In this document: piece by piece, positions 8,461 to 16,624 of the stretch
Layout: every line of letters starts with the position of its first letter
Position numbering within the stretch: the first letter of the stretch is position 1
The notes under the pieces: model-generated
The model's database searches: none
What the model was told of the DNA's origin: nothing
What the model saw: only the letters and a program-made list of their open reading frames with translations
IMG/VR virus record: IMGVR_UViG_3300009181_000048
Span: 24,979-88,978 of that record
Source: a virus
DNA: 64,000 nucleotides
Direction: 5' to 3' (one strand)
Translations under genes and position numbers: made by a program

Positions 8461-8859
8461 ATGAAGAAACTTGTACTTTTAAAAGAAAAATCACCTAGCT
8501 GCCATTTGATAAATTATTTTTTTGTATCCGTTACTTGCGAACTCGATACCGTTGTGAATCATGAATTTATAGGTTCGAATGAATCATGCAGCTATGACGA
8601 TTATGACGACGATGAAGATGAAGATTACGATGATGACGATGATGATGATGAAGATGATGACGAGGACGATAGTGACGATGGTTACAATGACTACAAATAT
8701 GAAAAGTATGATGATGATGATGATGATTACGAAGATGATGATGAGGATGATGATGAGGACGAGAACGATGATGAGGACGATGAGGACGAGGATGAGGATG
8801 AAGACGACGATGAGGATGAAGACGACGATGAAGATGATGATTGGTCCATAGATGGATAA
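8461..8859 (+). CDS. Asp/Glu-rich low-complexity protein
   Basis: A 132-residue protein. The first 40 residues are ordinary (MKKLVLLKEKSPSCHLINYF onward). The remaining 90 are almost wholly Asp and Glu with a few Tyr, Asn and Ser. The DNA is a run of GAT/GAC/GAG/GAA triplets that would expand or contract easily. GAGAGGAATTC precedes the ATG. Such polyanions can mimic DNA or bind cations and basic proteins. Any anti-host role is inference. The Ser-rich opposite-strand frame is an artefact of the same triplets. Confidence 0.7.
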   Translation: MKKLVLLKEKSPSCHLINYFFVSVTCELDTVVNHEFIGSNESCSYDDYDDDEDEDYDDDDDDDEDDDEDDSDDGYNDYKYEKYDDDDDDYEDDDEDDDEDENDDEDDEDEDEDEDDDEDEDDDEDDDWSIDG

Positions 8860-8865
8860 TTGATA

Positions 8866-8882
8866 TGTAATATATAATATTT
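8866..8882 (+). promoter_or_regulatory. Late-type AT promoter element
   Basis: gtaatatataatatttg lies about 45 bp before the start of the C39-like gene and resembles the AATATATATAA element found before other structural-phase genes. Confidence 0.35.
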
Positions 8883-8883
8883 G

Positions 8884-8902
8884 TACTTACACGATGTAAG
8901 TA
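8884..8902 (+). promoter_or_regulatory. Perfect 8-bp inverted repeat in leader
   Basis: TACTTACA-cga-TGTAAGTA forms an 8-bp stem with a 3-nt loop. It lies between the promoter-like element and the Shine-Dalgarno of the gene at 8924, without a following T-run. That suits an operator or an mRNA-stabilising 5' hairpin better than a terminator. Confidence 0.45.
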
Positions 8903-8923
8903 TTGTTTGAAACAAGGAGGTTT

Positions 8924-9589
8924 ATGGTCAAAGTAATTTGTTTTTTTACACTTCTATGCTTTTTAAGCTTTTCTTATAAAATAAATTCAGATTTTGGTAG
9001 CGAAAAACAAGAGCTAACAGAAAATGAAGATGAACTTAAGAATGTTATGGTGCCTATCCAAATGCAAGATAGGGTCTATAATAAAACCGGTGTGCAATGT
9101 GTGTGGGCGTCTATTGAATGTGTAGGACGATATGCAGAGGAGCCAAAATTAATTGGGCTTACTAAAGATAAAGAATGTCAGAGCTATGCAAGTCCATCAT
9201 CACTCTCAGCTAAACTGAAGAAATTAAATGTAAGATATGAACAGACAACAAGCCGTAATGATCGTAGTCTTATAATTAAATCCGTTGTTAAAGAAAGACG
9301 AGGTTGCCTGTTCGCAGTTCCAGGACATGCTATGACATTAGTGCATTATGATGCAATAAAAGGAGTAGTTAAGTATATCAACAACAGCGACAGAAGCTTA
9401 CAAATTAGAACATGGACTATGAAAGAATTTGAACAAAGATGGGACGGATGGATTTGTGCAATATATGCTGATAATGATATTATTCCCAAAAAATACACTA
9501 TAATGTATCCAATATCAATAATCGATAGAAGTGCAATACAAGGCGATTACGATAAGAGCTACATATTGATGCCACGCCAGCTAAACTGA
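8924..9589 (+). CDS. Exported papain-fold peptidase, C39-like
   Basis: The ATG at 8924 is preferred because AAGGAGG lies just upstream; the longer TTG frame would bury that site. The 221-residue product begins with an export signal or anchor (MVKVICFFTLLCFLSFSY). C39/papain-like residues are the QCVWASIE motif (candidate catalytic Cys), GHAMTLVHYD (candidate His) and KYINNSD (Asn/Asp). It probably acts outside the cytoplasm or in the virion. Its 3' end overlaps the convergent small gene by 9 bp. The substrate is unknown, and an inactive structural homologue is possible. Confidence 0.65.
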   Translation: MVKVICFFTLLCFLSFSYKINSDFGSEKQELTENEDELKNVMVPIQMQDRVYNKTGVQCVWASIECVGRYAEEPKLIGLTKDKECQSYASPSSLSAKLKKLNVRYEQTTSRNDRSLIIKSVVKERRGCLFAVPGHAMTLVHYDAIKGVVKYINNSDRSLQIRTWTMKEFEQRWDGWICAIYADNDIIPKKYTIMYPISIIDRSAIQGDYDKSYILMPRQLN

Positions 9590-9808
9590 ATGATTGTCCA
9601 AATTAACAGGCTTCGGAAAAGCTTTTTTTGGAGAAGCGTTTGTTTTTGGCAATCGAACATGTGGCGGTGGATTTTTTTTTGTTATAGGCAAATCATCCTT
9701 ATATGTTGGGAAAGCTCCTATAACTTCACCAGGCTTTTCATCGTCCACTCCAGAAACATTGCCGACAGACCCACCATAATTTTCTAACCATTTTTTAAAA
9801 TAAAACAT
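9581..9808 (-). CDS. Small protein with capsid-targeting-like N-terminus
   Basis: A 75-residue Pro/Lys-rich protein beginning MFYFKKWLENYGG. The F-x-x-W-L segment at the N-terminus recurs in several unrelated small proteins here and resembles the T4 internal-protein targeting sequence (MKTYQEFIAEA). The rest (PPPHVRLPKT, SPKKAFPKP) is basic and probably disordered, as expected of a DNA-associated internal head protein. The assignment is inference. Confidence 0.6.
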   Translation of the reverse strand: MFYFKKWLENYGGSVGNVSGVDDEKPGEVIGAFPTYKDDLPITKKNPPPHVRLPKTNASPKKAFPKPVNLDNHSV

Positions 9809-9835
9809 ATAGCACCTAAAAATATTTAATTATAA

Positions 9836-9850
9836 TGTATATATATTAAG
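9836..9850 (+). promoter_or_regulatory. Late-type AT promoter element
   Basis: tgtatatatattaag lies 33 bp before the small membrane gene at 9883. The core matches the alternating TATATATA element shared by many genes in this window. Confidence 0.4.
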
Positions 9851-9882
9851 TAATGGAATTCTATTGTTCGACAAGGAGGATT

Positions 9883-10059
9883 ATGAAAAAAATAGTCAAT
9901 ATATTGATTTTAGTTAATTTGTTAAGTGCTGGTTATTTAATCTGTTCTATTTATGAAGAAAACTTTTTAAATAAGCAAGAAGATAATTCAAAAAATTATG
10001 GTATAGAAAGCAATTACTATAATTATCAAAAAAGCATTCTGCATTTTAGTTGCGAATAA
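9883..10059 (+). CDS. Small single-span membrane protein
   Basis: A 58-residue protein starting at the ATG just after AAGGAGG (9873-9879). The N-terminus is one hydrophobic helix (KIVNILILVNLLSAGYLI), followed by a short Asn/Tyr-rich tail ending in Cys-Glu. It may be an inner-membrane peptide involved in lysis or exclusion, but nothing decides this. A short TTGT-TCG-ACAA hairpin directly precedes the Shine-Dalgarno, as at the exported peptidase. Confidence 0.55.
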   Translation: MKKIVNILILVNLLSAGYLICSIYEENFLNKQEDNSKNYGIESNYYNYQKSILHFSCE

Positions 10060-10061
10060 TA

Positions 10062-10688
10062 TTAATTCAAAAAACCAGTAGAAAAAATATTTTTTTGTTG
10101 GCTTAAAAAGTAATTATACCTTTCGTAACAATCATCAGCTTCTTTCATAACGTTTAATGAAATACAATCTTTTTCTTTGTTAAAAGTTATTGGAGATAAA
10201 AGCTCTTTTTTAAAATTTATTTTCTCTTTTAAATCAAAAATGTCTTCAATTAAAGACATGCCTTTTTCCTTATATAAATCATCAAAAGTTAAAAGAATAG
10301 AATTTGGTGCTATTTTTGCAACCTCACATATTCTTCTAAGCCTATATTCATAATAACGAGCAGCAAATATCTCGTTTATATTTTCTTTTATAACCATAAA
10401 ATTTAAAACATCTTGTGGTCTTCTTATAATGTTTATCAAGAAAAACTTAGAATAATCTAGTTTTGTTGAAAGTTGATGGTTTTTTAGTATTTCATCAATA
10501 TAAACTGCCGACTTATTTTTCTTTTTATGCAACTGCTTTGTAAGGCTAAGAAGATCTATATTGGTTAAATAATTGTTTTCTGTCCTATATCTTTTATAAC
10601 CTTGAATATTACCAATATCGCATAAGGATTCATACAAAGCAGAGCTGCCTGAATAGAAATGGCTGTTTAATATGATTATTTTTTTCAT
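10062..10688 (-). CDS. Sulfotransferase-like P-loop protein
   Basis: A 208-residue protein. The N-terminal strand and loop IIILNSHFYSGSSALYESL resemble the 5'-phosphosulfate-binding loop of PAPS sulfotransferases, where GSS replaces the usual KSGTT or SGSS form. INIIRRPQDVLNFMV matches the R-x-P-x-D 3'-phosphate motif, and SILLTFDDLY resembles the later acidic motif. It could transfer sulfate to a sugar or surface molecule. Length and motif order fit small bacterial and phage sulfotransferases. The acceptor is unknown. It lies convergent to the small membrane gene. Confidence 0.6.
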   Translation of the reverse strand: MKKIIILNSHFYSGSSALYESLCDIGNIQGYKRYRTENNYLTNIDLLSLTKQLHKKKNKSAVYIDEILKNHQLSTKLDYSKFFLINIIRRPQDVLNFMVIKENINEIFAARYYEYRLRRICEVAKIAPNSILLTFDDLYKEKGMSLIEDIFDLKEKINFKKELLSPITFNKEKDCISLNVMKEADDCYERYNYFLSQQKNIFSTGFLN

Positions 10689-10772
10689 ATATGTCCGACA
10701 AAATTAAAGATTGACATACTATAATAGTAATAAAACAAAAAGTCTGTTTACTTTGTAGAAAAGAGAAGAACA

Positions 10773-13307
10773 ATGCCCATATGGAGTGATTTTTTTAAAC
10801 TGTTCACGTACGCCGGTGAGCAGGATCCTTTGTCAAAACAAAAGGATAACAATCAATTTCAAGGAGCTGGAATTGCACAACCGGATGCTATGGGCGTCGA
10901 TTTCGCTGGAAGCGGTCCCAATTCGGGCACAGCCGGATTGCGTCAAACGAATGATATGATCGATACGACCACTCTCACAAATCGGTCGATGAGATACAAA
11001 GAATACGAAAGACTAAGAAACGTACCAGAAATAGAAATGGCTATGACAGTGTTCTCTGATGAGGCATGTGTCGTTGGAGACACAAAAGTAGCTACTCCTT
11101 TTGGAATGATTAGTATAAAAGAACTAGCAGAGGAAAAAGGTAAAGAAAGATTCTTGGTTTATTGCTATGATTTTGAAAGTAAAGACTACTCATTAGGATG
11201 GGCTTTTTCTCCAAGATTAGTAAAAGAAGAAAAAACACTAACACTTGTGCTAGACAATGGCACTACTTTAACATGCACCGAAGATCATAAAATATTGAAA
11301 AGAGATGGAACTTGGGCAGAAGCTGGCGAATTAAAACTATTTGAAGAGTTAATGCCCTTTTATAGAAAGCCAGCAAATTTTAGATTAACTAAAATAAGAC
11401 AAAAACAATACCCAAGATTGTTTACTTTTTCTCATGGATGGATTCACGAAAGAAAATTTATAGACGATTGGAAATCAGGTAATAAAAAATCAGATTATAA
11501 AAGCGAAGTTGTAAGCAAAGCAATGAGAATGATCGGAGCAGGCATATCTGTTCGAAAAATAGTAGCAGAAATAAAAAAAGATTGGCTTACCATAGAAAGT
11601 TGGATAAAAGCACAAGGCTTTTCACACCAAGAAACAAAGAATTTATTCAAATTAGAAGATAGAAGAAAAATTGTAGGAATACATCAAAATGAAGACCCGC
11701 AACCTGTTTATGATCTTTCTGTAGAAAATCACAAATGCTTTGCAACAGATAGCTTAATAATTCACAATTGCCAAAAAGATGAAACAGGAAATATCCTGAA
11801 AGTTGTTGCAAATAATGAAGAAGTTAAAAAAGAAATAGAATTTCTAATGCTTCATCGAAAAATGCTGAACATAAACAGAAACGGATGGGGATGGTTTAAG
11901 AGCTTGTGTATATCAGGAGATTTATTTCTAGAAATAATTATCAATCCTGATAGCCCAAAAGATGGAATATACAAAACTGTACCGCTACCGCCCGACACAA
12001 TGTACAAAATAGAAACAGTTAAAGGAAAGGTAATAGAATACCAACAGTCAAAAGAAGGACCAGACTATCAGGCTATAGTAAGAGGATCAGCGGATGGATT
12101 CAATGACACAGAACTAAACAACACAACAGCAATACGATTTGCTACAAATCAAATCGTACATTTTAAAATAGGAGATGATAGAAAAACATTTTATCCATAC
12201 GGACAGTCTTTAGTAGAACCAGCAAGAGGTCCAGCACATAACCTCAGAATGCTAGAAGATGCTATGGTAATTTATAGGCTCACCCGCGCCCCTGAGAGGC
12301 GTGTTTTTTACATAGATGTAGGGCAATTACCTCCATTCAAAGCAGAAGCTTTCCTAGAAAGAGTAAAAGATCAATTCCGCAAAAGAAAAGTAACAAGCAA
12401 TAGAGGAAATAGTGCAGGAGCTAATCAAGTAGACGAAAGATGGCAACCTCCTGCACAAGATGAAGATTATTGGTTGCCAACGAGACCAAATAGCAACACT
12501 AGAATTGAAACTCTTCCAGGTGCTGAAAACTTAGGAGAAATTGACGATGCTATATATTTTAGAAATAAATTACTTACTTCACTTAACTTTCCTAAAAATT
12601 ATTTTAATAACGAAGATCCTACTGCAACAAGAATAACTTTGTCTTCGCAAGATGTAAAATTTGCACGAATGATAGAAAGATTACAAAGCAATTTTGAAGA
12701 CGGACTTTTAGCAATAGCTGAAACGCATTTACATCTAAGAGGTTTTCCTGAATCATCTTATCAAGATATTAGAATAAAAATGACGCCACCATCCGATTGG
12801 AGAGAACTCTCTCGATCAGAAGTCATTACCGCTCGATACGGAAATGCAGCAAATCTAAAAAGCTCACTTCTTATGTCAGATTATGACATAATAAATAAAA
12901 TACTAAAGTATGGGGAAAACGAAACAGAAGAAATGATTGCAAGATTAAAAATACAAAAACTTGAAGATCTTAAACTTCAAGTTATGGCTCAAAATCCACA
13001 GCTTCTAGGCGTGGGAATACCAGGACAAGAAGAATCTTCAACAGAACTAGGCACAGATCCAAGTGGACCGAATCCCATGATATCGCCAGAAGGACAACCA
13101 GAAGGACAACCCGAGGGACAACCCGAAGGACAACCTGATGAACAATCCGACGAACCACAAGGACCAGAAAAAGAGCAAACACCAGAACCAATTAATTTAG
13201 AAGAACCATCAAAAGACGATATAAAGAAATATGATCTAGAATTACAAGGATACGAAGCAGAACAAGACCTTGAAGATATAGATTATAGCGTCGGGGACAA
13301 CGGATGA
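10773..13307 (+). CDS. Portal protein (T4 gp20-like) with intein
   Basis: An 844-residue precursor. Exteins: residues 1-98 (MPIWSDFFKLF to VFSDEA) and 333-844, including VHFKIGDDRKTFYPYGQS, the APERRVFYIDVG segment and the stem-like FLERVKDQFRKRK. These are typical of gp20 portal proteins, which form the dodecameric head-tail vertex and DNA channel. After removal of the 234-residue intein the portal would be 610 residues. The C-terminus has GQPE repeats and an acidic tail. It opens the head operon, and its TGA overlaps the next ATG (ATGA). The start at 10773 follows AGAGAAGA. A TATAAT lies at 10720, but its -35 is poor. Confidence 0.93.
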   Translation: MPIWSDFFKLFTYAGEQDPLSKQKDNNQFQGAGIAQPDAMGVDFAGSGPNSGTAGLRQTNDMIDTTTLTNRSMRYKEYERLRNVPEIEMAMTVFSDEACVVGDTKVATPFGMISIKELAEEKGKERFLVYCYDFESKDYSLGWAFSPRLVKEEKTLTLVLDNGTTLTCTEDHKILKRDGTWAEAGELKLFEELMPFYRKPANFRLTKIRQKQYPRLFTFSHGWIHERKFIDDWKSGNKKSDYKSEVVSKAMRMIGAGISVRKIVAEIKKDWLTIESWIKAQGFSHQETKNLFKLEDRRKIVGIHQNEDPQPVYDLSVENHKCFATDSLIIHNCQKDETGNILKVVANNEEVKKEIEFLMLHRKMLNINRNGWGWFKSLCISGDLFLEIIINPDSPKDGIYKTVPLPPDTMYKIETVKGKVIEYQQSKEGPDYQAIVRGSADGFNDTELNNTTAIRFATNQIVHFKIGDDRKTFYPYGQSLVEPARGPAHNLRMLEDAMVIYRLTRAPERRVFYIDVGQLPPFKAEAFLERVKDQFRKRKVTSNRGNSAGANQVDERWQPPAQDEDYWLPTRPNSNTRIETLPGAENLGEIDDAIYFRNKLLTSLNFPKNYFNNEDPTATRITLSSQDVKFARMIERLQSNFEDGLLAIAETHLHLRGFPESSYQDIRIKMTPPSDWRELSRSEVITARYGNAANLKSSLLMSDYDIINKILKYGENETEEMIARLKIQKLEDLKLQVMAQNPQLLGVGIPGQEESSTELGTDPSGPNPMISPEGQPEGQPEGQPEGQPDEQSDEPQGPEKEQTPEPINLEEPSKDDIKKYDLELQGYEAEQDLEDIDYSVGDNG
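11067..11768 (+). other. Mini-intein within portal (234 aa)
   Basis: Splicing motifs are complete. Cys1 begins block A (CVVGDTKVATPFG), block B contains TCTEDHKIL with the TxxH pattern, block F is PVYDLSVENHKCFATD, and block G ends IIHN followed by Cys+1. No LAGLIDADG or HNH endonuclease is present. The 100 residues between the splicing halves instead hold a helix-turn-helix-like segment (KAMRMIGAGISVRKIVAEI) and a second helix (WLTIESWIKAQGF). It is inserted after VFSDEA, before CQKDETGN. It should self-excise during translation of the portal. Confidence 0.9.
13088..13139 (+). repeat. 12-bp tandem repeat encoding GQPE
   Basis: About four copies of a 12-bp unit close to ggacaacccgaa encode (G-Q-P-E)n in the portal C-terminal tail. 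The copies differ at third positions, so the array is not a very recent expansion. Confidence 0.8.
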
Positions 13308-13549
13308 TAAAAATTTTTCCTAGAATAGCAATGAAAAATAGGAAAATGATAGAACAATCATCTTTAGTGGGATGCTATTCATGTTGCAAAATATTTGATT
13401 CAAAAGACGTAAAAGAATACACAGACCGTAATGAAACGGCATTATGCCCGCATTGCAACGTCGATTGCTTGGTCGGAAATCAATGCGGATTCGTTCTAGA
13501 AGAAAGTATATTAATAAAAGCACGCCAATACTGGTTTAATAATTGTTAA
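13304..13549 (+). CDS. Small zinc-ribbon protein
   Basis: An 81-residue protein with paired cysteines, GCYSCCKIF and LCPHCNVDC, in zinc-ribbon spacing, followed by VGNQCGF. It resembles small zinc-binding cytoplasmic proteins found in bacteria and phages. It begins by ATGA overlap with the portal gene, so it is made at the same time. It meets the convergent gene at 13536 with a 14-bp overlap. The role is unknown. Confidence 0.7.
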   Translation: MIKIFPRIAMKNRKMIEQSSLVGCYSCCKIFDSKDVKEYTDRNETALCPHCNVDCLVGNQCGFVLEESILIKARQYWFNNC

Positions 13550-13913
13550 CTGCTGGGTTGGCATTAGGATCCTTAGAAACATCACCTAAACCTTGTGTAA
13601 TCATTCCGCTAACACGCTTGCCACCACGAGTTACGCCAGTTCTTAAGTCTGATAGTGACTCAAAGTCATGTTGCTTTAGTATTGCTTCAACTGTATCTCT
13701 TACCTCTGGAATACTATTGCTTTGAGCTTTAAGCCACGATATAGCAGCACCCGGCCTTTCGCCAAGTATTAACTCAAAAGCCTCTATTGCAGCACTTAAA
13801 GCAGCTTGTGTTCTTGCATCTAATCCAATGCTTCCCGCTCCTCCAAGCATCTCTTTGCCCATGTTCATGGCACTTATTTCTTGTAGTTTTACGTAATCTA
13901 TAAATTTTTTCAA
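13536..13913 (-). CDS. Small Ala/Gly-rich protein, targeting-like N-terminus
   Basis: A 125-residue protein starting at TTG (13913) with AGGAG upstream. The N-terminus MKKFIDYVKLQE is close to the T4 capsid-targeting pattern (aromatic at position 4, then xx-aromatic-aliphatic). The middle is a helical Ala-rich segment (RTQAALSAAIEAFELILGE). The C-terminus is Gly/Arg/Asn-rich (TRGGKRVSGM). It sits inside the head gene cluster on the opposite strand. I propose an internal head protein, as inference. Confidence 0.65.
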   Translation of the reverse strand: MKKFIDYVKLQEISAMNMGKEMLGGAGSIGLDARTQAALSAAIEAFELILGERPGAAISWLKAQSNSIPEVRDTVEAILKQHDFESLSDLRTGVTRGGKRVSGMITQGLGDVSKDPNANPAVNNY

Positions 13914-14017
13914 TGTATTACTCTCCTAATTTTTAGCTTAGATGTATATCTATGTATTAGTCACTAATAAAAAATTATTATATAAAAAAATATTTTATTT
14001 GTTAAAAATTTGCATTG

Positions 14018-14034
14018 AATATATATATAACTCA
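14018..14034 (+). promoter_or_regulatory. Late-type AT promoter element for head operon
   Basis: gaatatatatataactc lies 35 bp before the prohead core gene. The core TATATATAA matches elements before the tail-fibre and decoration genes. I see no -35 box, as in T4 late promoters, which are read by gp55. Confidence 0.5.
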
Positions 14035-14068
14035 TTCGGATCAAACAATACAGGGAGTCAATTGACCT

Positions 14069-15913
14069 ATGAAAAGAAAACTAATTAGTTTCGATGTCTT
14101 CAAGAATCTTGAAGAACAGTCACTTACAAACGCTCAGAGAGAATTGGTTGAGGCTCAAGATGTTTTGGCCGAAGCACTAGGCGTAGAAAGCATCAAACTG
14201 TTTACCTTCGGAGAATCCGAAGTAACATATGAAGTACAAGATGGTACTTACATTCATGCAACATATACCATAAAAGATAATAGCATCATATTAGAAAATA
14301 TAGAGCAACTTGTTGTTGACGAAGAAGGCGAAAGAAAGAATACAAGAGAAATCATCTCGCAAATGGTGGAATCTATTATAAGCAATGATGAAAACAAAGC
14401 CAATCAAAAGTTTGAGCAGTACATAAATACACCCGCTGTTAAAAGAAGCCTAAACGAAGCAGCGTTCAAAGTTACAACATCAAGACCAACCGGTAAACGT
14501 TCTGAACTATGGCACAAGCGCCAGTCACGCTCAACGGTTGCTAAAAGAACCAGAGCTAGGAAAATGACACTTTCCAGAATGTCACCTTCACAGAAGAAGC
14601 AACTCGCCAGAGCAAGAGCTATTGCGAAAAGAAAGTTGGGCGGCACGACAAACAGCAGAGCACGTGTTTATGCAAGGAAAATCAAGAAAAGTCATATGAA
14701 AGAATGGAACACAATAATTGAAAATGTAACTAATTATATTAATTACAAACAATTCGGTTCTGTTATGACTGAGTCCTTCGTAAAACATGATAAAAATGGA
14801 GAAATATCATCGCTATCAGTGCCAACAACCTCTAAAAGAAATGAAGGAAAGATTCTTTCTTTTAATTGGGACACAATGGATCACGAAGTAAAGTGCATGC
14901 GTAGCAAAATGAAGAATATAAAAGAAGATCAGAATTTTATCAAAGCTATGGCAGATCTAAAAAGATATAACAACATATCAGACAACACTTCGCTAGAAAG
15001 TACATTGGAAGCTATTGTAACTCGTTGGCCTGAAATGATCTATATGACAGAGTCGGAACTAGCTACACAAATTTCAAAGGCACTAGAATCAGCAAATATT
15101 AAAAACTTTGATGATAAAACTTGCTTGTTTATGGCAGAAGCTGTGCTGCGAACTGCACACAATGCATATGCAGACAGAGTTAAAAATATAAGCAAATTAG
15201 CCGGAGAAACAAAAGATGTAACAAGCGAATGCAAAGATTGCGAAGATGCTTATAATGACTTTAAAAATGTTGTAGAACAGTTTTATGTCAAATTAGACGA
15301 ATCAGAAGAAAAAGAACTAAAGGTTTTTGAAGACCTGTTTAACGCTTTGAGAGAAGTACATGCTTTTGCTGTAGAAGCCGAAGACAAAGAAGAACTAGAA
15401 GAGATTGAAGGTCTTCTCGAAAGATGCGTTTCTGTACTTAAAAAAGAAAGCGAAATCGATCTTGAACTCGCAGAAGAAATGACAGACTATTTGGCATATT
15501 TCTCTGAGGCAAATGTCGATGGAGCATCACAGGATTGGGATGTCGAAGAGAAACCTCATCATTCCGTATCAGGAAATCATCCTTATGTTGATAAACTTGC
15601 AAAATCAGATGCTGTAGCAAGTTTGTACAACGGTGACTGGAAAAGCCCAGCACCTGTGAGTGATGGAAAAAGTCACCATGGTAATCTTGATGATGAAATG
15701 AAAAATGATGGATGGAGCAATTGTGGAGGCGATGACACATGGCCAACACTAGATAATCCATATGTTCCTAAATCCGATACATATAAAATGAAAGAAAAGT
15801 CTGTTGTTGATGATGGTGATGAACTCGCTCAGAATCAATCAAATGACACATGGCCAAATTTGAGTAATCCTTATGCTAAAGTAGGAAAAAATACACCCAA
15901 AGACGTAGAGTAA
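14069..15913 (+). CDS. Prohead core / head-maturation protein
   Basis: A 614-residue protein between portal and protease, where T4 has gp67 and gp68. Residues 1-125 are acidic alpha/beta, starting MKRKLISFDVFKNLEEQS. Residues about 135-210 are very basic (SELWHKRQSRSTVAKRTRAR, then SQKKQLARARAIAKRK), like the Arg/Lys core segments of T4-type prohead core proteins. The C-terminal half is acidic and helical with two copies of a DDTWPxLxNPY motif near residues 552 and 593. Fragments are probably cut by the gp21 protease inside the prohead. GGGAG lies upstream of the ATG. The length is much greater than gp67 or gp68, so it may be a fusion. Confidence 0.65.
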   Translation: MKRKLISFDVFKNLEEQSLTNAQRELVEAQDVLAEALGVESIKLFTFGESEVTYEVQDGTYIHATYTIKDNSIILENIEQLVVDEEGERKNTREIISQMVESIISNDENKANQKFEQYINTPAVKRSLNEAAFKVTTSRPTGKRSELWHKRQSRSTVAKRTRARKMTLSRMSPSQKKQLARARAIAKRKLGGTTNSRARVYARKIKKSHMKEWNTIIENVTNYINYKQFGSVMTESFVKHDKNGEISSLSVPTTSKRNEGKILSFNWDTMDHEVKCMRSKMKNIKEDQNFIKAMADLKRYNNISDNTSLESTLEAIVTRWPEMIYMTESELATQISKALESANIKNFDDKTCLFMAEAVLRTAHNAYADRVKNISKLAGETKDVTSECKDCEDAYNDFKNVVEQFYVKLDESEEKELKVFEDLFNALREVHAFAVEAEDKEELEEIEGLLERCVSVLKKESEIDLELAEEMTDYLAYFSEANVDGASQDWDVEEKPHHSVSGNHPYVDKLAKSDAVASLYNGDWKSPAPVSDGKSHHGNLDDEMKNDGWSNCGGDDTWPTLDNPYVPKSDTYKMKEKSVVDDGDELAQNQSNDTWPNLSNPYAKVGKNTPKDVE

Positions 15914-15937
15914 TTTATAAAAAAAAGGAGTACGTTA

Positions 15938-16618
15938 ATGGAACAAAAACAAACACTTTTCGTAGATTGCTGCTGCAATTCTGGCTTTACTCTGGACTTA
16001 AATGAGTCCACTGAAAAAGGCACAACCGTTTTTAAAGGTAAATTCCAAGAAGCAGAGGCTGTTAATAAAAACAAAAGAATATACCCATATGCTGTATTAG
16101 ATGAAAATGTTAAAAAACTAATACCAATAATCGAAGCAAGAGGACTTGTAGGTGAATTAGACCACCCAGCAGATAGTATTATTCATTTTGAAAAATGTTC
16201 CCACATAATTACTAAGCTATGGTGGGAAGGTAATAGCCTCATGGGACAAGGAGAGATACTGAACACACCACACGGTAGAATATTAAAAGGATTGCTAAAT
16301 GATGGCGTTAGAATAGGAATCAGTAGCCGTGGGGTAGGGAATGGGAAAAATGATGATAATGGTATTTTAATAATTGGAGAAAGTTATAAACTCATCACGT
16401 TTGATGCTGTAGCTGATCCAAGTACATATTCTGCTTTTCAAGAAAAAGTAGTAGGGAAAAAAGAAAATTATGAAGCACATGCAAACAAAGATCTTCAATT
16501 AACAAAAAAAGCAGAAAAAATTGACTCGAGCTGCATACATAAAGTTAACAAAGAAGCACTCATTGCTTGCTTGGGCGGAATAATAGAACAAAAAACAGAA
16601 ACATTAAAGCGAGGTTAG
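15938..16618 (+). CDS. Prohead protease (T4 gp21-like)
   Basis: A 226-residue protein with the U9/S77-type prohead protease signature. GELDHP at residues 72-77 carries the catalytic His, GISSRGVG near 127-134 the catalytic Ser, and FDAVADPS near 168-175 follows in order. It cleaves scaffold, core and capsid protein N-termini during head maturation. AAAAAAGGAG precedes the ATG. It lies in the T4 order between core and scaffold. The C-terminal 45 residues are Lys-rich and probably autocleaved. Confidence 0.93.
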   Translation: MEQKQTLFVDCCCNSGFTLDLNESTEKGTTVFKGKFQEAEAVNKNKRIYPYAVLDENVKKLIPIIEARGLVGELDHPADSIIHFEKCSHIITKLWWEGNSLMGQGEILNTPHGRILKGLLNDGVRIGISSRGVGNGKNDDNGILIIGESYKLITFDAVADPSTYSAFQEKVVGKKENYEAHANKDLQLTKKAEKIDSSCIHKVNKEALIACLGGIIEQKTETLKRG

Positions 16619-16624
16619 ACTAAT

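Noticed and set aside
8727-8915. Poly-Ser open frame on the minus strand
   Set aside because: It is the antisense reading of the GAT/GAC triplet tract of the acidic protein and has no promoter or Shine-Dalgarno.
10711-10725. TTGACA and TATAAT before the portal gene as a promoter
   Set aside because: The boxes are only 3 bp apart. No good -35 lies at 17 bp from the TATAAT, so a canonical promoter is not supported.
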